A stretch of 64,000 bases of DNA from Sepiola atlantica (taxonomy: Eukaryota > Mollusca > Cephalopoda > Sepiida > Sepiolidae). The position numbers and the translations under genes are program-made. The notes under the pieces are model-generated. The model was not told the origin of the DNA, searched no databases, and was given only the letters and a program-made list of their open reading frames with translations. Shown one piece after another: positions 46,158 to 57,182 of this stretch. Location: NCBI GenBank assembly GCA_963556195.1, contig OY744528.1:57484304-57548303 (forward strand), read 5' to 3'. The first letter of the stretch is position 1, and every line of letters begins with the position of its first letter.

Positions 46158-46585
46158 GAACCTAAAGTTTAACTATTTGCAATCTTAAGCTTAACTACTT
46201 TACTAGAGAGAATAATGAGATGTGACTTAATTGAAATTGAGATCTTTAAAATAATGGTATATTTAAATATGGAACATACTTTTTTAATATCACCTCGCGC
46301 ACTGGTAATTTATTAGCAAGAAAGATTTCAAAAACTAAATATAGCACCCACATTTTGTTCTCTCATTATATTCTGTTTTTATCGTTTCCTTCGAAGATTG
46401 AAAGTGAAAGTAGGAACAAAATCAACAAAGAAACTAGTTGCGGGTGGAGTGGAATATGAAGGTGACCGTATGTTGAGGAGATAAGAGCGCGTTCGAAAAT
46501 GTTCTCTTTCGGACACAAAATACGTGACGTTTGCCTTTAACCTTTAATTCAAGACAGAAATTACTTTATAATTTCGAACGGTCAC
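44771..46585. other. Unassigned sequence with short inverted repeats and microsatellites
   Basis: No gene was recognised. CATGTTAAGAATGAGTTTCTAAA and its complement form a hairpin at about 45170-45228. A C/CT run lies at 45713-45740. The overlapping minus-strand frames at 45336-45863 have no family resemblance. Confidence 0.45.
46096..46154. repeat. (AC)n(GT)n palindromic microsatellite
   Basis: An AC run passes directly into a GT run, giving a self-complementary tract of about 59 bases. Confidence 0.95.
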
Positions 46586-46590
46586 GATAA

Positions 46591-46817
46591 TGATAGTAGA
46601 AACACGAGTTATCTCCCGTTGACTTAGTGACTCCCACCATCACTCTTGACGGCAACCTCCCACTACTTGTATTAGTGGTAAACTGCTATGTATTCAGTGT
46701 AAATAAATTGTTTGTTACGTTCACATGTGTGTCTCGTCTCTGTTAATGAATGCTTCAATAACAAGTTACTAATATGGCTTTATTTAATACTCACCTGTAT
46801 CAACGCATAATATAAAA
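46591..46817 (+). repeat. 5' LTR of the young gypsy element
   Basis: Matches 50838-51063 from AAACACGAGTTATCTCCC onwards. It holds AATAAATTG and ends in ATAATATAAAA. TAGTGTCAGAAT directly after it is the candidate primer site. Confidence 0.85.
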
Positions 46818-46902
46818 TAGTGTCAGAATAAAACATCGAACCGTCAACACTCACAGCCGCATATCAATATTTTCAAAAAAACAAAAAAAAAACAAAAGAA
46901 AA

Positions 46903-49900
46903 ATGGAATTTTTACCACATCCAAAAGAATTAAATTTCTCTTCGGATAATCTCGGACAGGAATGGGAAACTTGGAAAAACCAATTTCAATTGTTCCTGCA
47001 AGCTACAGAGTCGGACAAGAAACCGGAGAAGGTGAAAACTTCAATATTGCTGACCTGTATAGGAACCGAGGGAAGGAAAATATATTATACGTTTAACTTT
47101 GAAAATGACGAAGAGAAGCTAAACTTGAAAAAAGTTATAGAAAAATTTGACGCGCACTGCCAACCAAGAAAAAACCTGCCGTTTCTCACATATCAATTTC
47201 TCACGTGCAAACAGAAAGAAACACAGAGATTTGATGAGTACGTCACAGAACTACGGCAAAAGGCAAACAAATGTGAATTCGGTGACCTCACTGAAAGACT
47301 AATAAAAGACATTCTAATTTGTGGCGTTAATGACAACATGTTGAGAGAAAGAATGCTCAGAGAACCTTCACTGGATTTACAAAAGGCGATACAAGCAGGC
47401 CTGAGTGCTGAAGAAACGAAGAGACACTCCAAGATAATGGCTACATGCGAAACAGAAAATATCTCAACAATTCGCAATCCAAAGAAAAACAGGCTGTCGT
47501 CCAAAGTCATGTTCAAACGTGAAGACAAAAAGCCCGCGAAAACACAACAATGGATTGAGACATGCACCTACTGCGCTGGGTCACATCAGAAAGGAAACTG
47601 TCCAGCATACAATAAAAACTGCACAAATTGCGGCAAAAAAGGACACTTCGCTCGAATATGTCGAACGAAAAAGAAGAAACTATATAATGTCGGACACTCA
47701 CACAATTCAGACCATGTGGAGCAAAATCAGTTTAACATGGACGCCATATTGAAAAAAAATGTAGACGCACTACAAACTGACAAATGGAAAGTAAAGATTC
47801 GAGGCAACGAAACACTCATGAACTTCAAAATCGATACAGGTGCTGAAGTAAATGTATTACCAGCAAAAATATATAGAACTATTGAACCAAAGCGAAAATT
47901 AAATAAAACGTCTATAAAATTAACCGCCTACAACTGTACGCAAATTCCCACGATAGGGAGCTGTGTTATACAATTACAAAATAAAAATATAAAAGTAAGT
48001 TCGCATTTCATTGTGGCAAACACAAATGCAAACGCAGTAATCGGCGCAGAAACAGCGGAAGAACAAGGACTGATAAAAAGAACTTATGAAATAAACAAGA
48101 CGGACATAGAAGCATTAAAAGAAAAATATAAAGATTGCTATGGTGACATCGGAAAATTACCAGTCACACATCATATAACAATAACTCCGGACATAAAACC
48201 CGTCATAAATCCTCCAAGGAACATACCGTTTGGGATGAAACCAAAATTAAAAAAGGAGTTAGAAAAAATGACAAAAATGGGAATAATAAAACCCGTTGAA
48301 GAACCGACAGATTGGGTAAATTCTCTGGTAATAGTGGAGAAACCGAACGGAAAATTAAGACTATGTTTGTACCCTAGAGACCTAAACAAGGCCATAAAAA
48401 GAGAACACTACAAATTACCCACCGCCGAAGAAATATTTGCAGAAATGGAAAATCCAAAATATTTCACGAAATTAGACGCTTCAAATGGATATTGGCAAAT
48501 ACCCGTTGATGAAGAAAGCTCTAAGCTATTAACATTTAATTCGCCATTTGGTCGTTATTCGTTCACGCGCCTGCCATATGGAATACATAGTGCTTCTGAA
48601 ATTTTTCAAGCACAAGTTGCAAAAATAATAGAAGGCATACCTGGAACGAAGAACTCACAGGACGACATAATAATATGGTCAGAAACATTAGAGGACCATA
48701 TAAAAACATTAGACAAAGTATTCAGTCAACTACGCAAAGCTGGATTAAAATTAAACAAAAATAAATGTGAATTTGCAACAAAGCAATTAACATATTTAGG
48801 TCATTTGATCACTGATGAAGGAATAAAACCAGACCCTTCTAAAATAAAGGCAATAACACACATGCCTCTACCCGAAAATAAAAAAGATATCCAACGATTT
48901 TTGGGAATGACCAACTACCTGTGCAAGTTCATACCAGAGTACTCAGAGGTAACTACACCGTTGAGAGTACTGCTACACAACGATACGCTGTGGTCATTTG
49001 ATAAACCTCAAATAGAGGCTATAGAAAAACTAAAACGGATAATAACTAGCCTACCAGTTTAAAAATTTTATGATCCCAGCAAAGAAATTAAAATCACCAC
49101 CGATGCCAGCAAACATGGATTGGGTGCAGTGTTACAACAGAAACATGATGAAAAATGGTTACCCGTGTCATACGCGTCACGATCGACAACCTCAGCAGAA
49201 CAAAATTACTGCCCGATAGAATTGGAAACGCTCAGCATAGTGTTCGCCTGCAACAAATTCCACCAATATATCTATGGAAGAAAATTTCTCATAGAAAATG
49301 ATCACAAACCATTAAGGCAAATTTTTTAAAAATCCATTACAAAAAGCCCTCCGAGAATACAAAGATTCATACTCGCGCTTCAGAAATACGAATTCGAAGT
49401 AATATACATTCCAGGGCGAGAATCCGTAATTGCTGATGCATTATCACGTGCATACATATCAGACAGCGAACAAGAAATATCGGATACAGAAATGGACAAA
49501 TATATCCATACCATTATAAAACAATATCCAATGAGCGACCAAAAACTCAACATATACCGTGAGGAGACTGGGAAAGACCCAACACTAAAAATGCTCATGA
49601 AATATGCGACATCAACTTGGCCAGAAAAAAATGGACGTGCCACCCACAATAGCACCATATATGCCAGTCCGCGATGACATATCGGTTGTGAAAGGACTAG
49701 TATTGAAAGGTACACAAATAGTGGTCCCAACCTCCCTAAGGAAGGAAGCCCTACAAAAAATCCACACTGGACATTTGGGCAAAGAAAAGTGCATTACAAG
49801 AGCAAAAGAGGTCGTATATTGGCCTAACATAAACAATCAAATAAAAGAAATGGTTAGCACATGCACACATTGTCTAGATCACAGAAACCGACAACCGTCA

Positions 49901-50768
49901 GAATCACTAATACACCATGAAATACCCGTAACACCATGGACCAAAGTTGCGACAGACGTATTTTACTTATATAGTAAAGCATATGTAGTGATAATAGACT
50001 ACACGACTAGATATTTCGATATCCACAAACTTGATGACTGCAAATCAAGTACGGTGATCAATAAAATAAAAAACACCTTCGCAAAATTTGGCATTCCCAC
50101 AAATAGTGATTAGTGACAATGGACCCGAGTACCGATCATCAGAATTTAGACAATTTGCTAAAGATTGGGATTTCAGGCATATCACGACAAGTCTGAACTA
50201 TCCACAGTCGAATGGCTTAGTAGAAAGAAACATTCAAACAATTAAAAGAACATTAAAGAAATCGTTTGAAAGTAGACAAGACCCATACCTAGCAATGTTA
50301 GCGTTACGGACTTCATCATTAAAAGATAAAACCCCGTCACCAGCCCAACAGTTGATGAAAAGAACGCTAAGGACAAATCTTCCAAATATCATGCATAACA
50401 AAACAATGAAAAAGCATGAAATAAATAAAAAGTCCAGAGAGCTACCAGAACTAAAGAAAGACGATACTGTCCGTATTCTTTCACAAGAAAAATGGAACCG
50501 AAAAGGTAAGGTTGTGAAAAAATTAAAAGAGCCTCGTTCATATCTAATAAAAACAGAACAAGGAAAATATGTACGGCGCAACAGACGTCATATTTTAAAA
50601 ACAAAAGAAAATCAAAAGTTCAAAATCGAACATGACTATGAAAACATATTAAACCAAGAAAATAGTCAAAAACAAGTCGTATCAAAAACAAGCTCGGAAA
50701 ACAAAATAATACCAAACTCCACAAAGAAAGGGAGACCAATTAAATGTCCAGCCCGATACAGAGACTAA
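46903..50768 (+). pseudogene. Gypsy Gag-Pol polyprotein, nearly intact (two stops, two 1-base shifts)
   Basis: The first 719 codons (46903-49062) are open. Residues 1-200 are Gag capsid; 221-253 hold two knuckles (CTYCAGSHQKGNC and CTNCGKKGHFARIC); 311-314 are the protease DTGA. Reverse transcriptase has KLDASNGYWQIPVDEE (523-538) and SQDDIIIWSE (585-594), with S-Q before the two aspartates, and CLYPRDLN (488-495), where an aspartate is usual instead of Y. A TAA at 49060 and another at 49327 interrupt RNase H. One extra base in an A-run near 49625 and one extra C near 50095 shift the frame through integrase. The integrase keeps the zinc finger (HTGHLGK...CTHC) and the D, D, E core (TDVFYL, ISDNGPEY, GLVERN). 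It ends RPIKCPARYRD at 50765. Fused gag-pol without a frameshift site is as seen in K02A2.6-type elements. Confidence 0.92.
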
Positions 50769-50837
50769 TGAGAAAACTCTAAAAAATAAAAATACTTTTA
50801 TTTTTCAGTTAAAACAAAGAAAAAAAAAAAACGGAGA

Positions 50838-51063
50838 TGTTACGTAAACACGAGTTATCTCCCGTTGACTTAGTGACTCCCACCATCACTCTTGACGGCA
50901 ACCTCCCACTACTTGTATTAGTGGTAAACTGCTATGTATTCAGTGTAAATAAATTGTTTGTTACGTTCACACGTGTGTCTCGTCTCTGTTAATGAATGCT
51001 TCAATAACAAGTTACTAATATGGCTTTATTTAATACTCACCTGTATCAACGCATAATATAAAA
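50838..51063 (+). repeat. 3' LTR of the young gypsy element
   Basis: Begins TGTTACGTAAACACGAG directly after a purine tract and ends ATAATATAAAA. Matches the 5' LTR except at its first bases and one internal base. Confidence 0.88.
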
Positions 51064-52489
51064 GACAAGTTGGCCATTTTATTGTTAATCCATAAACAAT
51101 GGGTGGCAAGTTTTTATTACTTGGCCAACTCGTTGTTCTACTACTTGACTTTCGAAACACGAAAGTGATTTTGAAGTCTTTAAACAGTCAAATAGAAAAT
51201 GCAAAAGTCAAGTATTATGGTTAATTTGCATTCGTGAACTAAAAGTAAAACACGAATTTTCAAACGTGACGATCGTGAATCAAAATGAATTGTAAAAAAA
51301 ATAATAGACGGTCGAGCCTTTCGGGGTGGTGGTGGTGGTGGTGGTGGGGGGGGGATATGATACCTAACGGAGCAGAGTCAGACTGGCGCATTTTTGGTGT
51401 GTGTTGGGGGGGGGGGGGTAGTTTAAAAAACATGTATTAGGTTCTGCCTTTCCCCATTCAATTGATGCTAAAAAAACATTTCCCGTTCAGTGGTGAGCGG
51501 TGGCGGCCGCTATTCTACGGCGAACATCGACAGACTCTCTTACGAGTCGAACATTTCAAATTAAGTTTTCTACTTACATATCGAGTGAGATATTTCAACT
51601 ACTGTTTTTCCACTTGCACGACATAGACCGACTCTGTTATGAGTCGGCGTCCACAGTACGACTTTGCTCCATCCAGAGACTCCATTTTTTACCAGCCCCT
51701 TTTGGGTGGGTTGCTGAAAGAGCAATTCTTTTAGCAAACCTTCCCCCTTCAGACTGCTGCCTCGGCCCCCTTCAGGGTACAGCGAGGGGAGATACTTTTA
51801 TATTCGATAGTTTTGTATATCGTACGTAATACGTATCCCCCCCCCCCTCACCAACAGAATAAAGTACGTATTAAAAAGTAATGTAATAATGTAGTCACTG
51901 GCTGAGTAACGATGGGGTAGAAGAAAGAAAAAAGAAAACAAGACAATGAAAAACGAAAGAAAGAAAAAAAAGGTTTAAGGAAAAATCAGACGCGTTTTGT
52001 TTGTAAGTCAATCGATTTGAGGGGAGGGGGGTGAAGGAAAGAAGAGGAGATGTGAATAGGTGTTAATTGGTAAACACCACACACAGCTAACCGTGTGGGT
52101 CAGCAACGCCAGGTTGGCGAGGTTATTTACTCACTTCTCAGCGCGGCAAGTTTAAGACATGAAGTCAGTTTAACGTAATAAGACCCATCGTCATTTCCCA
52201 GTAGAGGCATCTCAGGCGACCGGCGATAAATCAATTCCCCCTTCCAAAATGAGGAGGTAATGTCCCGGGTAGTGGGGTGCTAGGACTGAACATAACCATC
52301 ATTCTAATCTCCGGTTCAGCAAACAAATGTCTATCAACTGTTAACTAGAATCATCAGAATACAATATCACATTTACACTAGGGGCCGTCCTACTTAAGAT
52401 ATCTCCTAATTGATTGAACATTTTAGTGTTCATAAATATACATATATACACAGATTTGATCGTTACGAAAAGTGTTACTAGTGTTGAAA
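51064..52489. other. Unassigned sequence, partly less AT-rich
   Basis: GGT and G runs lie at 51327-51355 and 51404-51418. The part 51490-51840 is relatively GC-rich with several CG dinucleotides and a 109-codon frame (51500-51829) that has no recognisable domain; it could be an exon, promoter or repeat. AATAAAG at 51858 is a possible polyadenylation signal. Confidence 0.35.
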
Positions 52490-52670
52490 CCGAGGAATAT
52501 GTGACACTACGCCGGAAGCTGGGGTGAAAATCCAGCGCCCTGGTGTTACAAAAATAACGATGAACAGACCCGTTGGCGTTCTCCTCAAAGAGAAATAGTA
52601 ATGCCTGGGAGGATGCACCTCCTAAAACGATACCTTATCACAGAAACGAGCCTGACGCTGTCACAACAGC
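52490..52670 (+). repeat. GC-rich interspersed repeat, copy 2
   Basis: Shares GCCAGCGCCC-like (TCCAGCGCCC), CTCAAAGAG and GCCTGGGAGG.TGCACCTCCTA with 30886-31145 in the same orientation. The preceding 52080-52300 may be a related, more diverged part. Confidence 0.5.
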
Positions 52671-52929
52671 CATCTGGTCTGTCAGATTGATTGTCGATTA
52701 TTCGACTAGTATAACAGCCGCGAGGTCTTGTACCTGTCCGGTGAGGTTGTCGAGTGAGGCAAAAGAGGACCCTAACGTAAGCGTGTCTTTCTCTGTTTGC
52801 CATATAACTTTCCCAATGTGCAAATATTCGAACTGCTTCAGTTACAGCAGTTGTAGTCAAGTTACAACAGAGAATAATTTATTTATTCACGTGAGTTTAT
52901 AGTAAAAAAAATAAAAAAAAAATTAAAAA

Positions 52930-53148
52930 ATGCCGGTTGTAAACGAACGATCAGTTTTTTTTTTTTTGTTTTTTTTTATAGAAATGTCTTCACTTTTCAT
53001 AACTAAAAAGATATTAATGAAAGTTATGTTCTTTTTACTTCTTGCTTTTTGGACAGAATATTTAAAAGTGAACGCTGGTGATGGAGTTCACAGTTCAACA
53101 CTGTTGTTGGAAAGCGAAAAGCATAAAGCATTTTATTATTACGAATAG
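52930..53148 (+). CDS. Candidate short secreted-peptide exon (weak)
   Basis: A 72-codon frame contains an internal methionine followed by MKVMFFLLLAFWTEYL, a hydrophobic stretch like a signal peptide, with a small polar tail of about 30 residues ending HKAFYYYE. No cysteines are present in the tail. The frame before the internal methionine is largely poly-T encoded, so a start at 52983 or 53011 would be more sensible. There is no homology I recognise and no splice signals I can defend. It may be chance. Confidence 0.15.
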   Translation: MPVVNERSVFFFLFFFIEMSSLFITKKILMKVMFFLLLAFWTEYLKVNAGDGVHSSTLLLESEKHKAFYYYE

Positions 53149-53869
53149 ACTACTACTACTACTTCATCAAAAGCCATCGTTATCACTACTGTTAGCTCGA
53201 GTATAGATTTTTTTGCATATCGGATTTTTCTTCGCATTTTCACACATGAAATGTAAGACAAGCCTGGACACTGAAAAGTCAATATCATTAAGACAAGTAG
53301 CATCATTATCACCATCATCATCTAAAACAGCGTCGGTATCACGTGTGAAGAATACCCGAGAACACGATGACGGAGGGGAGGGGAAGAAGAAGACTAGGAA
53401 ACGGAAGAGGAGGTGTGTGTGCGCCAGTGGCAATGAAGACTAGTGCTCGAGGACCGATTATTTGGCAGACCGTGTTTCTTTTTTGCCCCTATCAATCTAT
53501 GACCTTGAGAAAGGTGTGACCACTTTTGTGTGTCTTGATACGAGAAGGCATTTCCTTGCCCCCCCCTTCTCTCGGGGGACCCGTCGTGTATCACTCGTCC
53601 GTAAATAATAATTGTCCCATTAGAACATTCGTATCATTCAGCCTGTTAACACACCAAACAAGTCTCACGCTCCTCACATCAAAGGAGGTAAGTAAACGGA
53701 ATTAAAAAAAATACCCTTTTCTTTTCCTCAAAAAGTATTTTCTCATTATTTTGAGAATTTGTTCATGCAAATTATAGTTTCACTCTTTCCATTAGTTAAA
53801 AAAAGAAAGATGTATTCATTGTCATGTTTTTAATCTTCTTCTAAAGGTAAATTTTCTAGAAAAAGAAAA
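53149..53869. other. Unassigned sequence
   Basis: It begins with an ACT trinucleotide run. Overlapping frames on both strands at 53139-53594 mirror low-complexity GAA/GGA-rich sequence. No family is recognised. Confidence 0.4.
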
Positions 53870-53958
53870 CAATTTTGTTTTACTGTTTTAAAAAATTATT
53901 TTTGTTGTATATTTGTTTTTTGAGCGTCTTTACTCTGCTGAGTATTGTAAAAGATACC
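53870..53958 (-). repeat. Isolated terminal sequence of the Merlin/MITE family
   Basis: Read on the minus strand it starts GGGTATCTTTTACAATACTC and continues AGCAGAGTAAAGACGCT and ACAAATATACAAC, matching the ends at 25448 and 57183. Its partner end was not identified. Confidence 0.6.
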
Positions 53959-54472
53959 CATTTTTGAACGATAACAATCTAAAACATTGGCAAATTAAAT
54001 GTACTTTTGTTTTTGCTTTTAGTAATTAAAATTCTCCGATTATTTCGAATTATTTAATTGCTATTTTGTTTCTTTTCAAAATATTTCGTTTTTTCCTTTT
54101 TATCAGTTTTTGAAAAGCTTTTTTGTTTGATTCGGAGTTTGAGTGTTTGTCAAAAGTTGGTCAAATTTCGAAAGAATTCGATTTTCTCTTGAAACAATTC
54201 CAAATTTTGAATAAAACTATTTGATTTCTCTCCCAAATCCAACAACTTCTAAACATTCTCAAATTTCCCCCGTGTTTTGTTTTAAAGTACAATACTTTTT
54301 TTTTTTTAGTTTTTTTTAAAATTCTTTCTTATTTATATTTTCCAATTATCTTTAAGTTTTAACATATTTTGTGATTGAGAAAAAAAGAAAAAAAAAACTT
54401 TAAAAAAACTGGAACTTGTGCAGTTTAGTGAACAGCGGCAGGTAATCCACAGGAAGTAACGACCTAAAATTA
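53959..54472. other. T-rich sequence without recognised features
   Basis: About 500 bases, very T-rich, with no gene and no repeat shared with the rest of the window. Confidence 0.45.
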
Positions 54473-54640
54473 AAACATTTTAATAAATTTATTTATTTAA
54501 TAAAATATAGTTTCTGAAAGAAACATGTTAATAAATTTATTTATTTAATAAAATATAGTTTCTGAAAGAAACATTTTAATAAATTTATTTATTTGATAAA
54601 ATATAGTTTCTGAAAGAAAACATTCTAATAAAGTTTATTT
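54473..54640. repeat. 48-bp tandem repeat
   Basis: A unit containing AATAAATTTATTTATTTAAT and ATATAGTTTCTGAAAG starts at 54473, 54521, 54569 and (partial) 54618, with one or two differences between copies. Confidence 0.9.
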
Positions 54641-54929
54641 TCAATAAAGTAACATTTGGGCCAAAACATTGTAATAAAATATAGTTTCTGACATTTTTTT
54701 AATAATTTAAAATGCTATAAAACGAACATAATAAAAGTGTTATTATAGTTATATTATTATATAGTTTTAATAAATGTAATTTGTTTGATTTTTCGGCTCT
54801 TTACCCGATTTCATATGTCGAGTGTGAATAGATCATTTCTTGAATAAACAAACCAGTTGAAAGTTCAACAATTTATACTTTTAAACTCTAGTTGATTTTC
54901 ATTTACGTTACGAAGTTGTTGCTTTTTTT

Positions 54930-55005
54930 ACATTGGGACCCGCGCTAACTTTGACCCCGTCGTTAGTATTAGGGTCATGGTCAAAGTTAGCGCGGGTCCT
55001 AATGT
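54930..55005. repeat. Palindrome, ACATTGGGACCCGCGCTAAC type
   Basis: 27-base arms, nearly perfect (one mismatch), separated by CCGTCGTTAGTATTAGGGTCAT. It is homologous to 25305-25390. Confidence 0.85.
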
Positions 55006-55023
55006 AAATAAAGTACCGAAAGC

Positions 55024-56006
55024 GGCACATGTTCGTCTTTAACCACTGTCCGTTTTTCACAACTTTTTACTGGCCATTTTTCTTTTCTTTTTTCGGTGTA
55101 CACTTATCTATCGGGCTGCTAGAGAATTCCGGCGTTTTTGGAATTTTTTCCCAAATATTTTACATTTTAGGAGGGGGGATCAGTTTCCAATGTTAATTCA
55201 ACGTAGACTGATCCCCCTCTTTTTGACCATCTCAATTTAAAAAAAAATCTTTTTCGGTGTACGATTACCTATCATGTCAATAGAGAATTCCGGGGGTTTT
55301 GGAAATAAATTTTTAAAAATTGTGATTTTAAGACGGGAGATCAGTTTTCAATGTAAATTCAACGTGGACTGATCCCCCTCTTTTTAACCATCTCAAATTT
55401 AAAAAAAATATTCTTCTATCATGTCGCGAGAGAATTCCGGGGTTTTTGGAAAGAAATTTCAAAAAAATGAGATTTTAAGACGTAAAAAGTTGTGAAAAAC
55501 GAACTATGGTAAAAGACGAACAAGACTGATCCCCCGTCTTAAAATCTCAATTTTTTGAAATTTCTTTCCAAAAACGCCGGAATTCTCTCGTGACATGATA
55601 GGTAATTGTAAGCAGAAGAATAATTTTTAAAATTTGAGATGGTTAAAAAGAGGGGGATCAGTCCACGTTGAATTTACATTGAAAACTGATCCCCCGTCTT
55701 AAAATCACAATTTTTAAAAAATTTTTTTCAAAACCCCCGGAATTCTCTATTGACATGATAGGTAATCGTACACCGAAAAAGATTTTTTTTTAAAATGAGA
55801 TGGTCAAAAAGAGGGGGATCAGTCTACGTTGAATTAACATTGGAAACTGATCCCCCCTCTTAAAATGTAAAATATTTGGAAAAAAATTCCAAAAACGCCG
55901 GAATTTTCTAGCAGCCTGATAGATAAGTGTACACCGAAAAAAGAAAAGAAAAATGGTCAGTAAAAAGTTGTGAAAAACGGACAGTGGTTAAAGACGAACA
56001 TGTGCC
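55024..56006. mobile_element. Palindromic modular element, copy 1 (983 bp)
   Basis: It starts GGCACATGTTCGTC and ends GACGAACATGTGCC. The whole element is an inverted repeat centred near 55520. Each arm has three ~160-base modules built from GTGTACAC..TACCTATC, AGAGAATTCCGG, TTTTTGGAA and a hairpin GGGGGATCAG/CTGATCCCCC with a ~24-base loop (about 55174, 55334, 55651 and 55812). The short centre repeats part of the terminal sequence. Both arms share variants not found in copy 2: TTTAACCACTGT, TATCTATC and CCGGCG. No protein is encoded. Confidence 0.9.
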
Positions 56007-56008
56007 AT

Positions 56009-56985
56009 GGCACATGTTCGTTTTTTCTCACAGTCCATTTTTCACTACTTTTTACTGACCAGTTTTTTTTTCTTTTTTCTGTGTACACTTACCTATCAGG
56101 CTGCTAGAGAATTGCGGGGTTTTTGGAATTTTTTTTCAAATATTATACATTTTAGGAGGGGGGATCAGTTTCCAATGTTAATTCAACGTAGACTGATCCC
56201 CCTCTTTTTGACCATCTCTATTTAAAAAAAAATCTTTTTCGGTGTACAATTACCTATCATGTCAGAGAATTCCGGGGTTTTTGGAAATAAATTTTTTTTA
56301 ATTGAAATTTTAAGACGGGGGATCAGTTTTCAATGTAAATTCAACGTAGACTGATCCCCCTCTTTTTGACCAACTCAAATTTAAAAAATTATTCTTTTGC
56401 TTACAATTACCTATCATGTCGCGAGAGAATTCCGGGGTTTTTGGAAAGAAATTTTAAAAAATTGAGATTTTAAGACGGGGGATCAGTCTTGTTCGTCTTT
56501 TACCATAGTCCGTTTTTCACAACTTTTTACGTCTTAAAATCTCAATTTAAAAAAATTTATTTCCAAAAACCCCGGAATTATCTCGCGACATGATAGGTAA
56601 TTGTAAGCAGAAGAATAATTTTAAAAATATGAGTTGGTCAAAAAGAGGGGGATCAGTCTACGTTGAATTTACATTGAAAACTGATCCCCCGTCTTAAAAT
56701 CTCAATTTTAAAAAATTTATTTCCAAAAACCTCGGAATTCTCTACTGACATGATAGGTAATTGTACACCGAAAAAGATTTTTTTTAAAAATGTAGATGGT
56801 CAAAAAGAAGGGGGATCAGTCTACGTTGAATTAACATTGGAAACTGATCCTCCCTCTTCAAATGTAAAATATTTTTAAAAAAATTCCAAAAACCCCGCAA
56901 TTCTCTAGCAGCCTGATAGGTAAGTGTAAACAAAAAAAGTAAAAAGTAGTGAAAAACGGACTGTGAGAAAAGACGAACATGCGCC
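56009..56985. mobile_element. Palindromic modular element, copy 2 (977 bp)
   Basis: It lies two bases after copy 1 and has the same modular layout, hairpins at about 56158, 56317, 56648 and 56805, and the ends GGCACATGTTCG and CGAACATGCGCC. Its centre (56460-56550) is in the opposite orientation to that of copy 1. Both arms share CTCACAGTCC, TACCTATC and AATTGCGGGG, which distinguish them from copy 1. The open frames at 56007-56225 and 56784-56987 are mirror images of one arm sequence and not genes. Confidence 0.9.
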
Positions 56986-57182
56986 AAAACTATTTTTTAG
57001 GCAACCTGACCACCAGCGATTAAAACACTGAATTAGTTACATTTTCAAGACTTTAAAAAGTAAATTAAAAATGTATTTCATGACGACCGATTTTATATTT
57101 AAATTGTACTGATCTTACTAACGCTGCTCCCACACAAACATCTAAATATTTAGTAAAATAAGTTTATATATTTATATTATAT

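Larger units (their letters stand above)
46591..51063 (+). mobile_element. Young Ty3/gypsy retrotransposon
   Basis: About 4.47 kb, with near-identical LTRs (227 and 226 bases), a leader, a single gag-pol frame and a poly-A/G polypurine tract (50806-50837). Candidate flanking repeats are GATAA (46586) and GACAA (51064), one mismatch, so the target duplication is only likely. Excluding the first ~9 bases, the LTRs differ at one position seen by eye (46710s, ACATGTG against ACACGTG). The first bases differ (TGATAGTAG against TGTTACGT), so the 5' edge of the left LTR may be altered. It is the youngest element in the window. Confidence 0.88.

Noticed and set aside
51500..51829. 109-codon plus-strand frame
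   Set aside because: No domain, no splice or codon evidence; kept only as unassigned sequence.
54473..54640. CRISPR-like regular repeat
   Set aside because: A 48-base head-to-tail tandem repeat with no variable spacers.
56007..56987. Mirror-image frames beginning MAHVRFFSQS and MAHVRLFSQS
   Set aside because: They are the two arms of one palindromic element, not a gene pair.
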